Notes: generated by a model from the letters alone, not told the origin. A stretch of 64,000 bases of DNA from Sarcomyxa edulis (GCA_009761415.1 QUOL01000008.1:806001-870000), one strand, 5' to 3'; shown: positions 13,756 through 26,561, counted from the first letter of the stretch. Translations and numbers: made by a program.

Positions 13756-15158
13756 TCAAGCAAATCGGGGCTTGATGACCTCCTCCGCAAACTGCTTCAA
13801 GGTGGCAAATTTGACACCTAGAGCAACGAGACGAGGGTCGGGGACAGGCACATCTGGGTACAATCCGTACTCGCTCTGGAAATCGTACTAAGATGATTTG
13901 GAATCAGTGTGTGAGTTTGAGGCGCGCGTAAATAAGGGTTAACAACTTGCCATTTGATCGAGTTCTTCGAGGCCGGAAGTCGAGACAGTCTTGAAGGTGA
14001 CTGGTTTACCGAGAGCTAATGCAGAAACCGTCTAGTCAGGACGAGACCAAGGATGATCGCAGGAAGAATGGGTTACAAACCTTCTTCGAGTATCTTTGTG
14101 TATTGTGGGTAGGTGATTCTCTCGGTGACCACGGCAAAGACTTGGTCTAAGATCTCGGCTGGGCGAGTTTGGTAGTTCTTGAGAAGAGCGAGAACGGATG
14201 CACCGAGATCTTTCTCGACCCAAAGGATAGCTTGTGTGGACGTTGGGGAGTAACGAGGGACGGTAAAGTCGTAACCAGTCGAAGAGGCGGTGAGGTATCC
14301 GAAACTAGATGACAGTCAACACAAAGTACGGGCGTGCATATGTGGATGGCTTACGTGTAGGTATTCTCGGCAAACCATCCTAGAAGAGCATATGTTGACG
14401 TCGAATTCCGTAGAAATTTAGTACAAAGGTACTCACCAGTGTAGACAGTGGCATGGGGCAACCCAGAAGCTTTGAGATACTCTTGTACGATAGTCTTGTC
14501 TTCAGTAGTCGTGCAAACAGTCAGTTCAGGAGATCAAGACTAGCACGTGTCAATCACTGACTCTCGAAGTGATGTACGGCCGGATATTTCCCGTTAGAGA
14601 GGTTCTTTGAGCTCGGCAACGAACTGAAATAGGAAGGAGGAAGACGGTAAGTAGACATGAAGATCACGATTGATGAGCACAGCAGGCCGCACGCACCTCC
14701 AGATGAAGAATTTCACACCGACTTCCTTCGAGGCATCAATCAAATCTTTTCCCTGGTCGATCTCCCCGGTAACCTTGTCATTAGCAATGGTAGGATCGTA
14801 GTAGTTGGTGACCTAGTATATATAGTTTGAGTTGAGTTAGGAACCTCGACGAAAATCAGAAAATAACGAGTGTACTTACACCAAAGACACCCTCACTTCC
14901 GACGAGAGCTTGCTTTACAGATTCCTTATCCCATAGATCGCATTTCACGACCTCGGCACCACGCGCCTTGAGTTTCTTGGATGCCTCTGAGTCGGGGTTA
15001 CGCGTGGCAGCACGAGGAGTAAAGGTGCCGTCGGCGAGGAGAGCGTCTACGACGGAAGATCCTATGGATGGATGGGGTCAGCTATAGAGTTGAAGGTTCA
15101 AGACATGAGCTCTACCTTGAGTGCCAGTGGCTCCAAAAACGGTAACGATACGGGCCAT
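13756..15158 (-). CDS. NmrA-like NAD(P)-binding protein, copy 1
   Basis: Atypical short-chain dehydrogenase of the NmrA/isoflavone-reductase-like group. The Rossmann start MARIVTVFGATGTQG is followed by SSVVDALLADGTFTPRAATRNPDSEASKKL, then GAEVVKCDLWDKESVKQALVGSEGVFGVT. Later exons encode IDQGKDLIDASKEVGVKFFIW, a short SLPSSKNLSNGKYPAVHHFE exon, and VQEYLKASGLPHATVYTGWFAENTY. The end holds VEKDLGASVLALLKNY, ERITYPQYTKILEEALGKPVTF and PDPRLVALGVKFATLKQFAEEVIKPRF. The glycine-rich GATGxQG loop binds NAD(P). In the family, members act as redox sensors or reductases; the substrate is unknown. Eight or so introns are at the same places as in the three other copies in this window. It appears intact. 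Confidence 0.87.
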
Positions 15159-16047
15159 GATAGAAAGATAAATCGAATTGGAGTTTGGGTTATCTGGTAG
15201 TCTAGAATGAGTACCAGTCTTCACATTTGGAGCGACAAACTTACTTGTCTAGATGGGTCACTCCTAACACGAATCATGGGCCTTTATACGTATGTCTTTC
15301 CGAGTTGCGGCCGCCGGCCCGTGTGCTCAAGTTTCCTTATGGATCAGTCATCCTCTGGCCAGGATTACTAGCAGTTTCTCAGTATGACACCTTGGGCCAA
15401 CGGCCGCCGCCTCAAACTGAAGACTCCATAAACTGTCGGATATCGTGATTATCGGGGAATCAGTGACAGCGTACTCGAGCGTTTTAGTCTTCTTTTTCTC
15501 GCGAAGAGGTGGAGATAACGTTCTGCAAGGGTATCCATACGAACTCCTGGGTCTCACCTTAGCCGAAGCTTCGAACAATCCGGGTCCCGTCGGAAATCGA
15601 GACTCGACGATGGTGAGAAGAAGCACCGCTGTAAATAGCGATTGCAGTCTATCAGTTTACAGTTGTTAAGATCGGAAGTGAACGGAAGTCGACGCGCTTA
15701 ACACACGTGATCGACGTGAATTGATGGCCTCTCGATGCGTATCCACCTGGGTTCACCGCGGGGCCCGTCGTTGCGGAGGCCGTTGGGTTTACAAGCGGAA
15801 TGTTCCTACTTGTTAGAAGCTGACAGAAGCCATGCCCACAGATCCTTGAAACAACGTCTTCAATACATAATGAGACAACGCGTGGGGGTTGCGTATGGAG
15901 CACATATCATTGGTTGGATGTGATCTTGGAAGAATAATCATACAGAGGGAAAGATATGGGTAAGCAAATATAGATCACACGTCTCCGAATCCACGTCAAC
16001 TGACCATACCCTTGTTATCCATCATAATCAATCATTCATCGATATCG
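15159..16047. other. Spacer between two tandem NmrA-like genes
   Basis: About 890 bases holding the promoter of copy 1 and the 3' flank of copy 2. Small open frames exist on both strands, but none resembles a known family or splices into a longer protein. Confidence 0.5.
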
Positions 16048-17456
16048 TTAAGTGAACCTAGGCTTGATGGCCTCCTCTACGAAGGATCGTATGGTGCTGA
16101 ACTTCACACCCAAAGCAACGAGACGAGGGTCCGGTACCGTGGTGTCCTCATAAAGGCCGAACTCTCTGACGAAGTCCCACTATTTGTTTTCCACAAACCG
16201 AATTACTGGTAGGCAACGGAAGGACGAATCTTTTGCACGCACCATTTCATCAAATACAGCTAAGCCGGATGTTGGAGCCGATCGGTACGTGACCTGCTTT
16301 CCTAAGACTGACAAAGACGTTTACGCGCGCGTTGAAACCGAAGTGACAAGCAGAAAGAATAATGCAACACGCACCTTCTTCGAGTATCTTGACAAATTCC
16401 GCGTAGGTGATTCTCTCCGAAACAACGACGAGGGATTGACCCAATATTGCATGACTATTATCCTTGTAATTCTTCAGGATAGCAAGAACGGACGGTCCGA
16501 GGTCTTTCTCAGCCTAAAGTAGACATACGCTCTGTGTTATGGGAACACGGGGTATGCTTAGTTCGAGACCGCCGGGCGATGCTTTAGTTAGGTGATGGTA
16601 ACTGTTTCGTTCGTTCGTTAGTCACTGGATGACGGAAGAATTGTCGAAGGGGTGATATCACTTACCTGTACATATTCTCCGCGAATACACCTAAGACCAG
16701 AATTGACGATACAAATATAGGATAATTGCACAGGAAGACTAACCATTATGGATGTTTGCGTGAGGCAATCCTGACCTGCGTAGGTACTCCTCGACAGTGA
16801 ACTTGTCTGGAGATAGAAGCCCATCGGTACGGTTGCATATACGCAGGATGAAGATGTAGAGCCACTTACTATCGCGATGATGAATATTTGTGTATTTTCC
16901 TTTCGAAAGTAATGTGGAGCTTTCCAACGAACTGAAATGGATTTGTGGAATTCACGATCATCAGCGCCACCAGATAGGACCACAAATCATACCTCCAGAC
17001 AAAGAACTTCACATCAGCCTCCTTGCACGCGTCAATCAGGTTCTTTCCCTGTTCAACTTCGGAATTACGGGTGGCGGCCGAATCATAGGGTTGGGTGACC
17101 TGAAATTAGGGTTAGAAATAACAATCCCAACTAAACATTATGATTCAGACCCTATACCCCAAATACACACTCACTATCAGCGACAGCCTTCCTGATAGAT
17201 TCTTTGTCGTTTAGATCAGCTCGGATTACTTCGACCCCCTTGGCCTTCAATTTCTTGGCTGCATCAGATTCCAAATTTCGCGTGACGGCGCGAGGAGTGA
17301 ATGTCCCATCCGCAAGAAGGGCGTTGAGAACGGAAGAACCTGTTCAAGAGGGAAATCCGATCAACCCTGGTCAATTTCACTTCACCATAGAAGCCTCTCG
17401 GATATATAGGTACCTTGGTTTCCGGTTGCTCCAAAAACGGTAACAAAGCGAGTCAT
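16048..17456 (-). CDS. NmrA-like NAD(P)-binding protein, copy 2, possibly disabled
   Basis: Tandem paralogue of copy 1 with the same exon plan. It starts MTRFVTVFGATGNQG, then VLNALLADGTFTPRAVTRN, ADLNDKESIRKAVADSECVFGV, QGKNLIDACKEADVKFF, EEYLRRSGLPHANIHN and VFAENMYR. The later part has KDLGPSVLAILKNY, ERITYAEFVKILEE, GKQVTYRSAPTSGLAVFDEM and WDFVREFGLYED, ending PRFT with a stop at 16,048-16,050. The exon before KDLGP carries an in-frame TAG at about 16,519, where copy 1 reads straight through. It can be avoided only by splicing out a 15-base GT...AG piece, far below normal intron length. The segment before it is also poorly matched to copy 1. The rest is well kept, so it is either a recent pseudogene or makes a truncated product. 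Confidence 0.68.
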
Positions 17457-18233
17457 TTTGCCGATCACTTAGTAGATATCTAGGCACAGGGCTGTTTGCA
17501 CTGAACCTTCGCGAACACCACCAACTTATAGAAGGTGGCTGCTGTCGAGTCAGAGTTAGACGCCCAGATCAGAATATTGAGTAAGCGCTGATTCATGCTT
17601 AGCTTTGAATGCTTACCCTATTGATACTTTTAGCACACTATCGCGAGGGTTCAATGACACGTCGTAGTTGTCTGACGTTTGGAGATCGCGAAGTGATGAG
17701 TGTCTTGTATTGATGCTTTGCAGCAGTTAATACGTCGACAGAAGTTCGAGCGTTCGTTCCGACCTCAGGGCATCCCGAGCGAATTGAGAGGGTCCGTCGA
17801 GAATTTGACATGATGCCATTAATATTGTCACAGGGTGGATAAAATCGGTGCAAGAAAAGCGTCGAAGTGAATTATCCTCTCGGACCAGGTTTGCGTCGAG
17901 GCTTTCCAATAACCCAGAGAGGTGTGCCCTTGAGAACGAGATAGTTTTGACGCGCTGAAAAAGACGATTGTGATAGCAGAGGCCTCACCGTTGATCTAAC
18001 GATTCCCTCTACAAGACCACAAACGCAACACGACGACGCATTTCCAGATCCTTTTTCTCCTTGTTTTCTCTCAGTTTTCTCCCGAGGATCATGAAGGCGC
18101 GTGGCAAGGTGCATCGCCCACTAAATGCAACACGCACAACGCAGCACAAACACCCGCTGATACCCCTGCCCGAACCGAGCCCGAACTACGCGTGGAGGAC
18201 GACCAAGAGAAAGTACCTTACCTGACTGTACGA
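17457..18233. other. Divergent intergenic region, no gene seen
   Basis: About 780 bases between the divergently oriented NmrA-like copy 2 and the parvulin gene. Both promoters should lie here. Reading frames on either strand are short and lack family likeness. Confidence 0.5.
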
Positions 18234-18868
18234 TGGCGAAGAAAGCGACCACTGACAAAAAACAACCGGACAAGAAGACTGCTGACAAGAAGGGAAAAGG
18301 AAAGGGTACTGCAGATGAGGCGGAGGACAAACCGTTCAAGGTGCCTATCCATCATCATATATAACTACTGGATCATATAGATCTCCATTACAGGGAAAGA
18401 GCGCGTTGAAGGCTGCCACTGCCGTCAACGTCCGTCATATTCTATGCGAGAAACACTCTAAAGCAACGGAAGCCCTAGAGAAAATTCAAGTGAGTTCCGA
18501 TCAGTCTGTCGTTCATCGTTCATCGCCCATGTTTGTAATTCAGGAGGGCCAGTCATTCAATAAAGTCGCTCAAGAGTATTCTGAAGACAAAGCGAAAGGT
18601 AACGTCTATTGCAGTATCCTCTCACAATGTACTGATGCTTCGAAGCCGGTGGAAGTCTGGGATGGATGGTGAGAGGTTCCATGGTGGTGCGTCTCCAACG
18701 ATGTTCCTTTCGAAGCTACAACTCAAATGTGATATGTGAATCTTCTAGGGCCCCTTCCAAGATGTCGCATTTGCTCTTACCCCGTCTACGGTCGACAAAC
18801 CCATCGTGTCATCTCTGGTGAAGACAAACTTCGGATACCATATCATCATGGTGGAAGGTCGACGCTGA
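18234..18868 (+). CDS. Parvulin-type peptidyl-prolyl cis/trans isomerase (Pin4/Par14-like)
   Basis: Small nuclear/ribosome-biogenesis-type parvulin. A Lys-rich N-terminal tail ([20 protein letters not shown]...) precedes the domain. That begins [22 protein letters not shown], runs through [38 protein letters not shown], and ends [13 protein letters not shown]. The paired His of the active site (RHIL and GYHII) and the GGSLGW and GPF motifs are present. No WW domain is found, so it belongs with Pin4/Par14 rather than Pin1/Ess1. About 130 residues is the usual length. Introns split it at about 18,346-18,393, near 18,490-18,543, at about 18,600 and around 18,690-18,750. Confidence 0.92.
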
Positions 18869-19145
18869 GAGGCAAGTAGGGTTGGATCTATGATGGTATA
18901 TCCAATCTCGGGGATTAGGAAGATCCTTCTGACATACCCAGCATGTAGCTCATACGTGTATAATAAGAACACTTTCAATGCAATGCTTTCCCCGGTCAGT
19001 TTCACGTTCCCCGTCGAAAACATACGATGACTCGAAGACTATGGAGACAACGTTCGCATGCATATCCCCGCCTACTAAATGCACACTATGTAAATCAAGT
19101 AGATACTATGAAAATCCACGGTCCATCAGTACGGTAGCACTAACA

Positions 19146-21828
19146 CTACCAAAACTTCCCAAACACACTAGCTCGTCCAGAAGGCCCAGTCCCACCACCA
19201 AGTAACATCCCAACTCCTTCTTGGATCGCTACACTCACAGGCCGCATCGGCGCAGAATCAAAAACATGCGGACAAGGCTGTGATAGTGGCTTCGAAGTCA
19301 GCCGCGGATTCTCTAATTCACGCTCGTATATCGACGGTTGGCGCGGAGATGTCCCGAGCTGATCAAAGTTGGGAGAGTCGAATGTTCTTCGGGCGGAGTG
19401 GAGTCGGTTGAGGACCTTGATATCGCTCGAGACGTCAACATCGGGGAATGGCAAGGTCATATCTACTCGAGAACGGTGGGGGGAAAGTACATACCTGCTC
19501 GTAAAACGCGATCTCTCCATCAAGATGCTCTTTGGTCAGGGTTCGGAAGTCTTCCCCTTTCTGTGTATGATACGTCTCCATTTCGGCCATGGTAGTGTTC
19601 AACACAGTTTCACAACGTGCAGCCATTTCTTCGTCTGCCTATTTATTTGACTTGTCAATAGCGTTCTTGCGAAGCTTCATTGGTTGGTGACATACGCAAC
19701 CGTCCTTTGTGGCCTCTTTATAACGCGAAAGTGTTGATCTATGGGTATCTAACACTGACTGGGGAAGATGTTAGATAGAGCAGCGGAAAGTATACATCTG
19801 GATTACCTCGTAGAGTGATGATGGATGAGCGACGCCCTTAAGAGACTCGTGTGTCGCCAGCAGAGTCCGTCTTGCCTAGAAAAACCACATACCAATGAGC
19901 TATTACGGATTGAACTAAAGGGGACAGACAAACGTGGTCATCATAAAGATCCGCAACGCTTTGCAACGTTTCAGAAGTCTTCTGCATAGCCTTCGTCAGT
20001 TTTAAACATTCTTCAGCCACTGTCAATATTGATGCAGGAAACGGAACACTGATATAGGCTCACCAGTGCATCCTTCACGCCAACACCACGCGCCATCTTC
20101 ATTCAATAAACCCTTCCCTTTCCCCTTAGTGTTATGCCACTCGTCCTCCTCGTTGATTCCCGTCATGGGAGCTGAGGCAAGAGGCTTTGAGGTGATCAAA
20201 GACAGTAGCGAGTAAGACAACAACCTCTCCGCCTGGGACATTTCTGCAATAACAACACAAACACGTTTATAACACCCAAAATGAGAATTTTCGCAACACT
20301 TATACGAACAAGACGAACATTCCCTACCAATTCTCGCATCACGGACACGACCGAACACGTTTCTTAACCCTTGTACTCCCTTCCCGACGGCGCGAGTGTG
20401 AACATCAAAACGTTCGACAGCCTCTGACGCGTCTTCTGCATCGACATTGTACGCTGGATGGAACACGCGTGCGTAGAATGAAGGCCCTGCTGGAGGCATG
20501 GCCAAGTGTTGCGGTACCAGTCGTTTCCATTCCTAAAGGACAGAAACCGTCATATCCCTCGACTGAGAATGACGATAGTGAACAAGGACAATCACTCACT
20601 GTATCACTTTCACAACCAAGGAAGAATGTGACAACCTCAGCATATCGAGCTACGGGGTGTCGTGTGATGCGTCCAATATACCGTTCCAAATCTCCCCTCC
20701 TTGCCTCGACGAAATCATCACTGAACCGACCAGCATACTGCTTCTCTGGTAATGGGGGCAACGCAATTCCAGGCAATCTCCTTGTCAATGCTGTATGCAA
20801 AATGACGAAGTGGGAGAATCGACGATGGACGGTGATACGTGTCGGAGACGGTGAAGCGTATTCAGAGTCCTCTTCTATGACAGACATCTCAGGTTGAAAG
20901 AGGGATGTTACGCTGTAAATAGTGAACGCTCCAGAGAGAGTGGACGTCCTTTTCGACGGCGAGTGTACTAAAACCCGGAATGGGGGTATCTTGGGTTTCC
21001 AAGCAGGACCAGCATCGACAAAATGTCTATCCGCCTCACCCAAGCCCAAACGACTCAATCGGTTATTCTCTTCCTCGTCAATCGAATCAGTCGAAACATC
21101 TTTCTCGTGGCCAAACCCAGGCGGAGGGGTAACAACAGCGTCTGCAGCGCTTCCTTTGAGAACCCATTCCTCTGCACCGCTAGTGACGAAACTCGAGAAC
21201 CTGTTGAGGCTTTTACCTCCGAGGAGACTTTGTCTGAAGCTAGGGAAGGCGTTACGCCACTCTCCGGTGTTCTGTGGGATTATGGGGAGTGCTTCGTGTT
21301 GACGCGTGGGTGAACCCCGTGGCGTCAATGAGCTGGTGGATGCATCTCGTCTCCGTGATCGGCCTATCTGTGGAGGGACTTCCAGGTCGGGTGAAGGCGT
21401 AAAGTCTGCTGTGAACTATCGACACTCAATATCCCACTGAATACAAGTTTTTCTTGGAGGGAAAACGCGAGACACACCGTATAATACGACCGAGGCAACA
21501 ACCCCACCTCCCCTGCAACATTCCTCACCAAACTCCACCCATCCGCCAAATCCTCTTTGACAACATCAAGCTCATCCCCAGCTTCGACGCTCAATTCCCT
21601 GAATTCTGCCTTGCCTTCAAAATCATACAAAGCTCTCGCAGGCCTGGTCGTCTCCTCGTCGTCGTCATCATCCGGTTCTTCGTCAGAAAGTGATCCACGC
21701 TCCAAGTGTTCCGTCCAAGCAGCCGACGTGTTGAGACCTGCATCGAATTCCGATTGAGGTCGCGCGCCTGAGATAAATATGCTAGAAGCCGTAGATAATG
21801 ATTTGTTGGCTCTGGGAAGTGTTGCCAT
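19146..21828 (-). CDS. SH3-PX-BAR-type sorting nexin (SNX9-like)
   Basis: Membrane-remodelling adaptor of endocytosis or endosomes. The N-terminus (MATLPRANKSLSTASSIFISG) and a run of Asp/Glu precede an SH3 domain starting near residue 61. That domain includes ALYDFEGKAEFRELSVEAGDEL and GWSLVRNVAGEVGLLPRSYY. After a Ser-rich linker comes a PX domain (ITVHRRFSHFVILHTALTRR, GIALPPLPEKQYAGRFSDDF, EARRGDLERYIGRITRHPVA, VTFFLGCESD), with the RRFSHF and PPLPEK phosphoinositide-pocket motifs. The following exons are helical (LTKAMQKTSETLQSVADLYDDH, YESVLDTHRSTLSRYKEATKD, VLNTTMAEMETYHTQKGEDF), as expected for a BAR domain. The tail has many Pro and Ser and stops at 19,146. Domain order SH3-PX-BAR matches the SNX9/18/33 group. 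Confidence 0.88.
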
Positions 21829-22200
21829 AGCCTGGAAGGTCAGTGGTGTTTTCGTTATTCGTTAGTGGATATCGCAATCCTAAGTAATTTAGCGATGATC
21901 GTGCTTCCGTATTCCACAAGTAGTTATATACAATATTGCAGGCCTGGATATGTCAGTTATAGCCTAGGAAATCCGTGTGGTATATAGATCGAGTTAGTGG
22001 TGGATGATCGCAGAGAAAGAAGATGAAGATCGGAAGCATCTCCTCTGAATCATGACAGTCCTAGACCAAGAACTCAAAAGTGACAAAGTAACATTCATGT
22101 TTACAGCTTATCTTATAACATATCTTCCGCTTTCTATGTACTCTACTCTTCTCTGCCGAACCAACGTAAACACGACGTTATCGATATCGATACTCTACAC
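21829..22200. other. Intergenic, no gene seen
   Basis: Promoter side of the sorting nexin and 3' flank of the aldo/keto reductase. AT-rich in part, with no recognisable coding frame. Confidence 0.45.
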
Positions 22201-23584
22201 TCAATTGCAGTCAGGGAACCCGAGAGATCCCCAGCCAGTCCAACTGGGATGGCAAGCTCGGAAGTGGTGTGTCTTGTCGATGGCGTGCAATTCGGCGATA
22301 TCTTCTGCGGTCAGGTCGATGACCTTGAAGTTGGCTAATGCAGGTAAATTTATCAATATGACGTGCGATGAGATGACAAATCAGGGAATACGCACAAAGG
22401 ATACGCTCGTTGGTGACCGACTTGGGAAGGACTATGATATGGGAGAATGGAGTGAGCACGCAACGCAAACTATGCACCGTCTGTAAGACTATTCGTACCG
22501 GTGACATTGGGCTTGTTGGCTTGGAGAGAGATGAGGATGTTGGCGGGTTGGACCTTGTATTTCTCAGCGAGCTTCAACACGACATCGTTCTTCAAGAGAG
22601 GGGAGTTATCCGATCCTGGAATCGTGGAGACGCGATATTAGGAAAGGACGGGATAACAAAAACGAGGCGATACATACCAAGAGGACTGTAGGCAGTGATC
22701 ACAATTCCTTTTGCGGTGCAGAACTCGACGACATCGTCTTGAGGGCAAGATCTGTCGGTGGAGCGAGGTCAATATACGGTAACGAGCGATAACGAAGACG
22801 CGTGTACATACGGGTGGAGCTCAATCTGGTTCACAGCCGGGACGACGGTTGCGATTTTGAGGAGCTGCTCGAGGAAATTTACCGAGAAATTCGACACGCC
22901 TGTTCAACAAAAAAGAAAGGTCAATCAGATGCGATTATGAATGACGAATGATGGAAAATCCGCACCGATAGCCTTGATCTTATCCGGGTGGGCCTTGAAC
23001 AATTTCTCCATCGATACCCAGGTATCGAGCCAGTTTACCTAGATGGAAAAACCTCGGGATTAAAAAGTGGCGAGTATCCGTACGGGAGTCCGGGACGTAC
23101 AGACTTATCAGCCTTCCCGTCCTTAGTCATGGGAGCGGGCCAATGCATGAGCCCTATCGATAGTATTGCATAGATAAGGGTCGGGATACCACCCACGAAG
23201 GAAAAAGACACGCACAAAGGTCAAGATAAGTGGTGCCGAGCTTCGAAAGGGAAGACTCGAGGGCTTCAGCAGCATGCGCCTGGTCTGGGTTATCGAGCTT
23301 GGTGGTCAAGAAAATCTCTCCGCGAGGAACACCGGACGCCTTGATGCCTTGGCCGACTTCTTTCTCGTTACCGTAGGCAGCAGCGGTATCGATGTGCTTG
23401 TATCCGTTCCTCAACGCGAACTCTACAGCGTGTTCGACGGCACCTGGAGCAGATTTCCAGGTTCCTGGACGTGAGACGACATATAAGCAATAGATTCAGT
23501 ACTTGAAATGTGGCTTCTCATACCGAGTCCAACGGTGGGCATGATAGCCCCGGTGTTGAGTGTAACAGTTTCTTTGGCGGGCAT
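22201..23584 (-). CDS. Aldo/keto reductase
   Basis: Cytosolic NADPH-dependent (alpha/beta)8 barrel oxidoreductase. MPAKETVTLNTGAIMPTVGLGTWKS is followed by HIDTAAAYGNEKEVG, which holds the catalytic Asp and Tyr. IFLTTKL supplies the catalytic Lys and LMHWPAPM the His. IGVSNFSVNFLEQLL, VNQIELHP, YSPLGS and a cofactor-binding exon VLPKSVTNERILANFKVIDL follow. It ends GWGSLGFPDCN with stop at 22,201-22,203. All four catalytic-tetrad residues are visible and the length of about 300 residues is normal. It is similar to the glycerol/xylose reductase group, but the substrate cannot be set. Introns separate at least seven exons. Confidence 0.92.
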
Positions 23585-24539
23585 TTTCAAGAATGTGGGT
23601 GTGGGTGTGGTGAGGTGAAGAGGTGCGAAAACTCAACAAAGTACCGGATTATAAAGGGTCAGAAATTTATCGATTGTTTCCACCCTCGAAAAGACAGTTC
23701 TTCCATCGATCATCATCATGATAATAGGCCCTAATGGAGGTGGAGACATGGAGAAAGTCAAATTCACCCCGGGACAGCGGGGGCCTTGAGGTTATCGTCA
23801 CAAACTCCGGGTTGAGTCGGCCATCTGCCTTTTGGCTCTTGTCTTCAACCTATTGGCCCGACTTCTCCTCATCATTCATCCAGTAACAAACTCGAGCTCG
23901 AGATGCTCTACTTACCAAGCGCCTGCAGAATCTAGAACTTTGAGTACTTATGTGGAGGGATCCGATTCGACGACGCCGAGCTCGAGAGGACCGTCAATCG
24001 AAGCACACGTACCTTATGCATGGCCATCGTCGCTCGAGTATTAAAGGCACTGCCAGAGAACCGGAGGGAGCATATGCACTGTCTAGCAGATGACCATCAA
24101 TACCGGGATAAATCGTGGAAAGAGACAGTTTGCTGATGAGCTTTTTCGATAAATCTTTTCCTCGAGGTACGATACGATCGCGACGATCCTCAAAGACATT
24201 TGCCATACGCGTTCAATCATCCTCGATTTCCAACATACCATCAATTCCACAAGGCGATAAGTTGGGACGCAGTCACAGGACCACGGCGCCACGAAGGCAC
24301 CGGTACGATGTACCGACGCGCCGTTCGAGTGGTCGATTACTTGGATGGTAATATGCTTCTGTAATGGAATATCCTCTCATATCCTTACCGCAGTCCCCTC
24401 GGAAGGAAGTCCGGGCACGGTGCACTATGACTGACGGCATGCTCCAAACATCAATATTCACCTTGCCACTCATACATGTTCACATTCCCATGCCTTCGTA
24501 CGCAGAAACACCCAATGGATATTACAGATTACACGAAAT
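23585..24539. other. Intergenic region, no gene seen
   Basis: About 950 bases between the promoter of the aldo/keto reductase and the 3' end of the first DUF3455 gene. No long frame or domain was recognised. The right part, from about 24,473, shares words with 32,605 onward (ATACATGTTCACA), marking the start of the segmental duplication. Confidence 0.5.
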
Positions 24540-26230
24540 TCAATTCTTCACCGATCCTCCGAAAAGCCCTACGCAAGAATGTAAGCACCGACAACGTCGA
24601 TTCAAGCCAGATCAAAATTATACTCACAGTATTTGGCAGCATATTTAACGGTAATCTCATTGGAGCCAGGAGTGCACTGAAGAAACGAGACCCTCAAATT
24701 CCATGACTTCAAAGATGAAACAAGACGAGAACGTACGGAGGTGGGAGGTTGACCAGACCGTGTGTCCACTCTGAACACTTGGTCCGCAAGATCACCTTCT
24801 ATTTGCTGCAAACTGACCCAGTCGATATCGGTCGCGGTCTTCGGAGCCGCTGGACAAAAAAATCGTCAAACAGAAATACCCATCTGGTGCAACACAAACA
24901 TACCGAGGCCAGCAACCTTGGCAGCTACCACGAAGGCATCGGGATTCCCGGCATTGGCGCCTGACGAAGTAAAGTCCCATTTAGGGTTCACCCCCGAGCC
25001 TGTAAGAGGGTTGACGACATAATAGTGCTGCCCGAGAATCTCAGGTGTGTGGGCGTTATGAAGGACCGCGATGATTTCTTGGGGAGTCACCGAAGGAGGT
25101 GAAGCTTCCCATATGTTGATAGCTATGTCCTGGAGGTCATCATAGATGCCCGTGCCGTAGAGACACGAGATATCGAAGAGCTCGGCAACAGCGCCGACGT
25201 TTCTGAAGGAGATCCCAAAAAACAAGTCAGAATCAAGTAATTTTGACTTGATGGGATGGATCAGCGTACGTGTAGGTTCCTGTGGAGCTACAAGTGTAGT
25301 TTTGGGTGCCGATGGCGATGGCAATGAACGACGGCGCGGATGTCGGTTTGACAAGAGCTGTCTGCCCAGCTGGGAAAGATATCTTCGCGTTGGAGATATC
25401 ACAGCCAGCACGCTTGGCTTTTGAGGCGCCAGGGGCTGCGGATGCAGAGATGGCGAGAAGGAGTGGTAAGATAGATGCAGCAAGCATTCTGAACTCTGTG
25501 TTGGTGTTAAAAGAAGGAATGTGGGCTCTTGAAGGAGAGAGAGAGCGAGAGAGATGCGTTGAGATTGGTATGCACCGATATCGAAAATTCTTCACCCTTG
25601 TCCTGCCTTTATACCCTCCTGAGTCCTGACTCGACCGCTAAACCACAGTCAACCCGTCCAACAAAATTTCTGTTTGTCATGCCATGCATACATTGACTGA
25701 CGTTTCAGGGGGTGATACTCCCTGAAGAACGTTGAGCGCTGGACCCTGAAAGTTGGAGAACGCACGTCGAAAGATGCCAATGGTGATGCTCTTTCGACCA
25801 ACTGATCTGGACATCGTGTGTGTATCGTGTATATTCACCCTCTATTCTTGCAATGAATGCCTGGAAGAGATTTGAACTGCTATAGGTTGATCAGCACTGA
25901 CTCAAGAGGTGTTAGAGTTCATAGCATCGCGTACCGATACAAGATTATAATGAACCCAGGGCTGTCCCAGGGCCCCAATCAATACGAGCCACTAGCTCAA
26001 GGACCAATGACAATTTGATTCGGAAAAAAATCGCCCAGTCATTGTCATTGCCATAGCGCAGTGGCGAGCGGGGATCTGTGGTCAAAAAGAAAGAAAAAAC
26101 AATTGGACAGAACGACGTCGACAGGACCTTGACAATCGGAGACAGTAAGAAGCAGTTGAATAACAAGGTTTCGTGTGAAAGTCGTACATACGAGATGTCC
26201 AAGACAAGACGTACATGCAAGAGCTATTCA
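24473..26230. repeat. Segmental duplication, unit 1 (DUF3455 copy A and upstream DNA)
   Basis: Similarity to unit 2 (about 32,605-34,460) is not limited to the coding exons. Upstream words are shared, for example GTTTCAGG..TGATACTCC near 25,705 and 33,850, and a segment reading CAATCGGAGACAGTAAGAAG near 26,130 and 34,197. The order is kept in both units, so this was a single duplicated block of roughly 1.8 kb rather than two independent insertions. Confidence 0.7.
24540..25487 (-). CDS. Secreted DUF3455 protein, copy A
   Basis: Fungal extracellular protein of the DUF3455 family, role unknown. A signal peptide (MLAASILPLLLAISASAAPG) precedes CDISNAKISFPAGQTALVKP, then FIAIAIGTQNYTCSSTGTYT. 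After an intron come NVGAVAELFDISCLYGTGIYD and PEILGQHYYVVNPLTGSG, then KWDFTSSGANAGNPDAFVVAAKVAGL. The last exons read DIDWVSLQQIEGDLADQVFRVDTRSGQPPTSV and CTPGSNEITVKYAAKYW, ending LFGGSVKN with stop at 24,540-24,542. The conserved Cys fit a secreted fold with disulfides. Copy B at 32,705-33,662 has the same exon plan, so the two arose by duplication. Both appear intact. The family is sometimes described as malate-dehydrogenase-like by similarity, but no NAD motif is visible here. Confidence 0.86.
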
Positions 26231-26561
26231 GTATAAGTAGAACTTGATCGACATGCTGTGATGGTCCGATCTAATGATGCTAGCGCTGGATCATCTACAT
26301 CATCGATATCGGGACCGTAATTGATGATCGATAGCCTAGTGTTGGCCTAGTGATGTTCCTGACTCAAGGTATGTATGCAATAACACATCCAGAGCAGCGA
26401 GTTCGATCTATGGGATCCCCGGGAATGGATATCGAACTATTGACAAGATGTAGATCAGGCTAAGAAACGTGAGGCACACGACAAAATTATAAGTACATCG
26501 CAAGATCTCGCTGTCGTACTTACTTCTGGTTGTTTTGCTCCTGTATAAAAATTAGTTACCC
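25488..26561. other. Upstream region of DUF3455 copy A, no gene seen
   Basis: About 1.07 kb of duplicated upstream DNA up to the 5.4 kb element. No coding frame of note. It ends with TTACCC, the left target duplication of that element. Confidence 0.5.

Noticed and set aside
18121..18339. Minus-strand frame across the parvulin start
   Set aside because: Shadow of the Lys-rich parvulin N-terminus.
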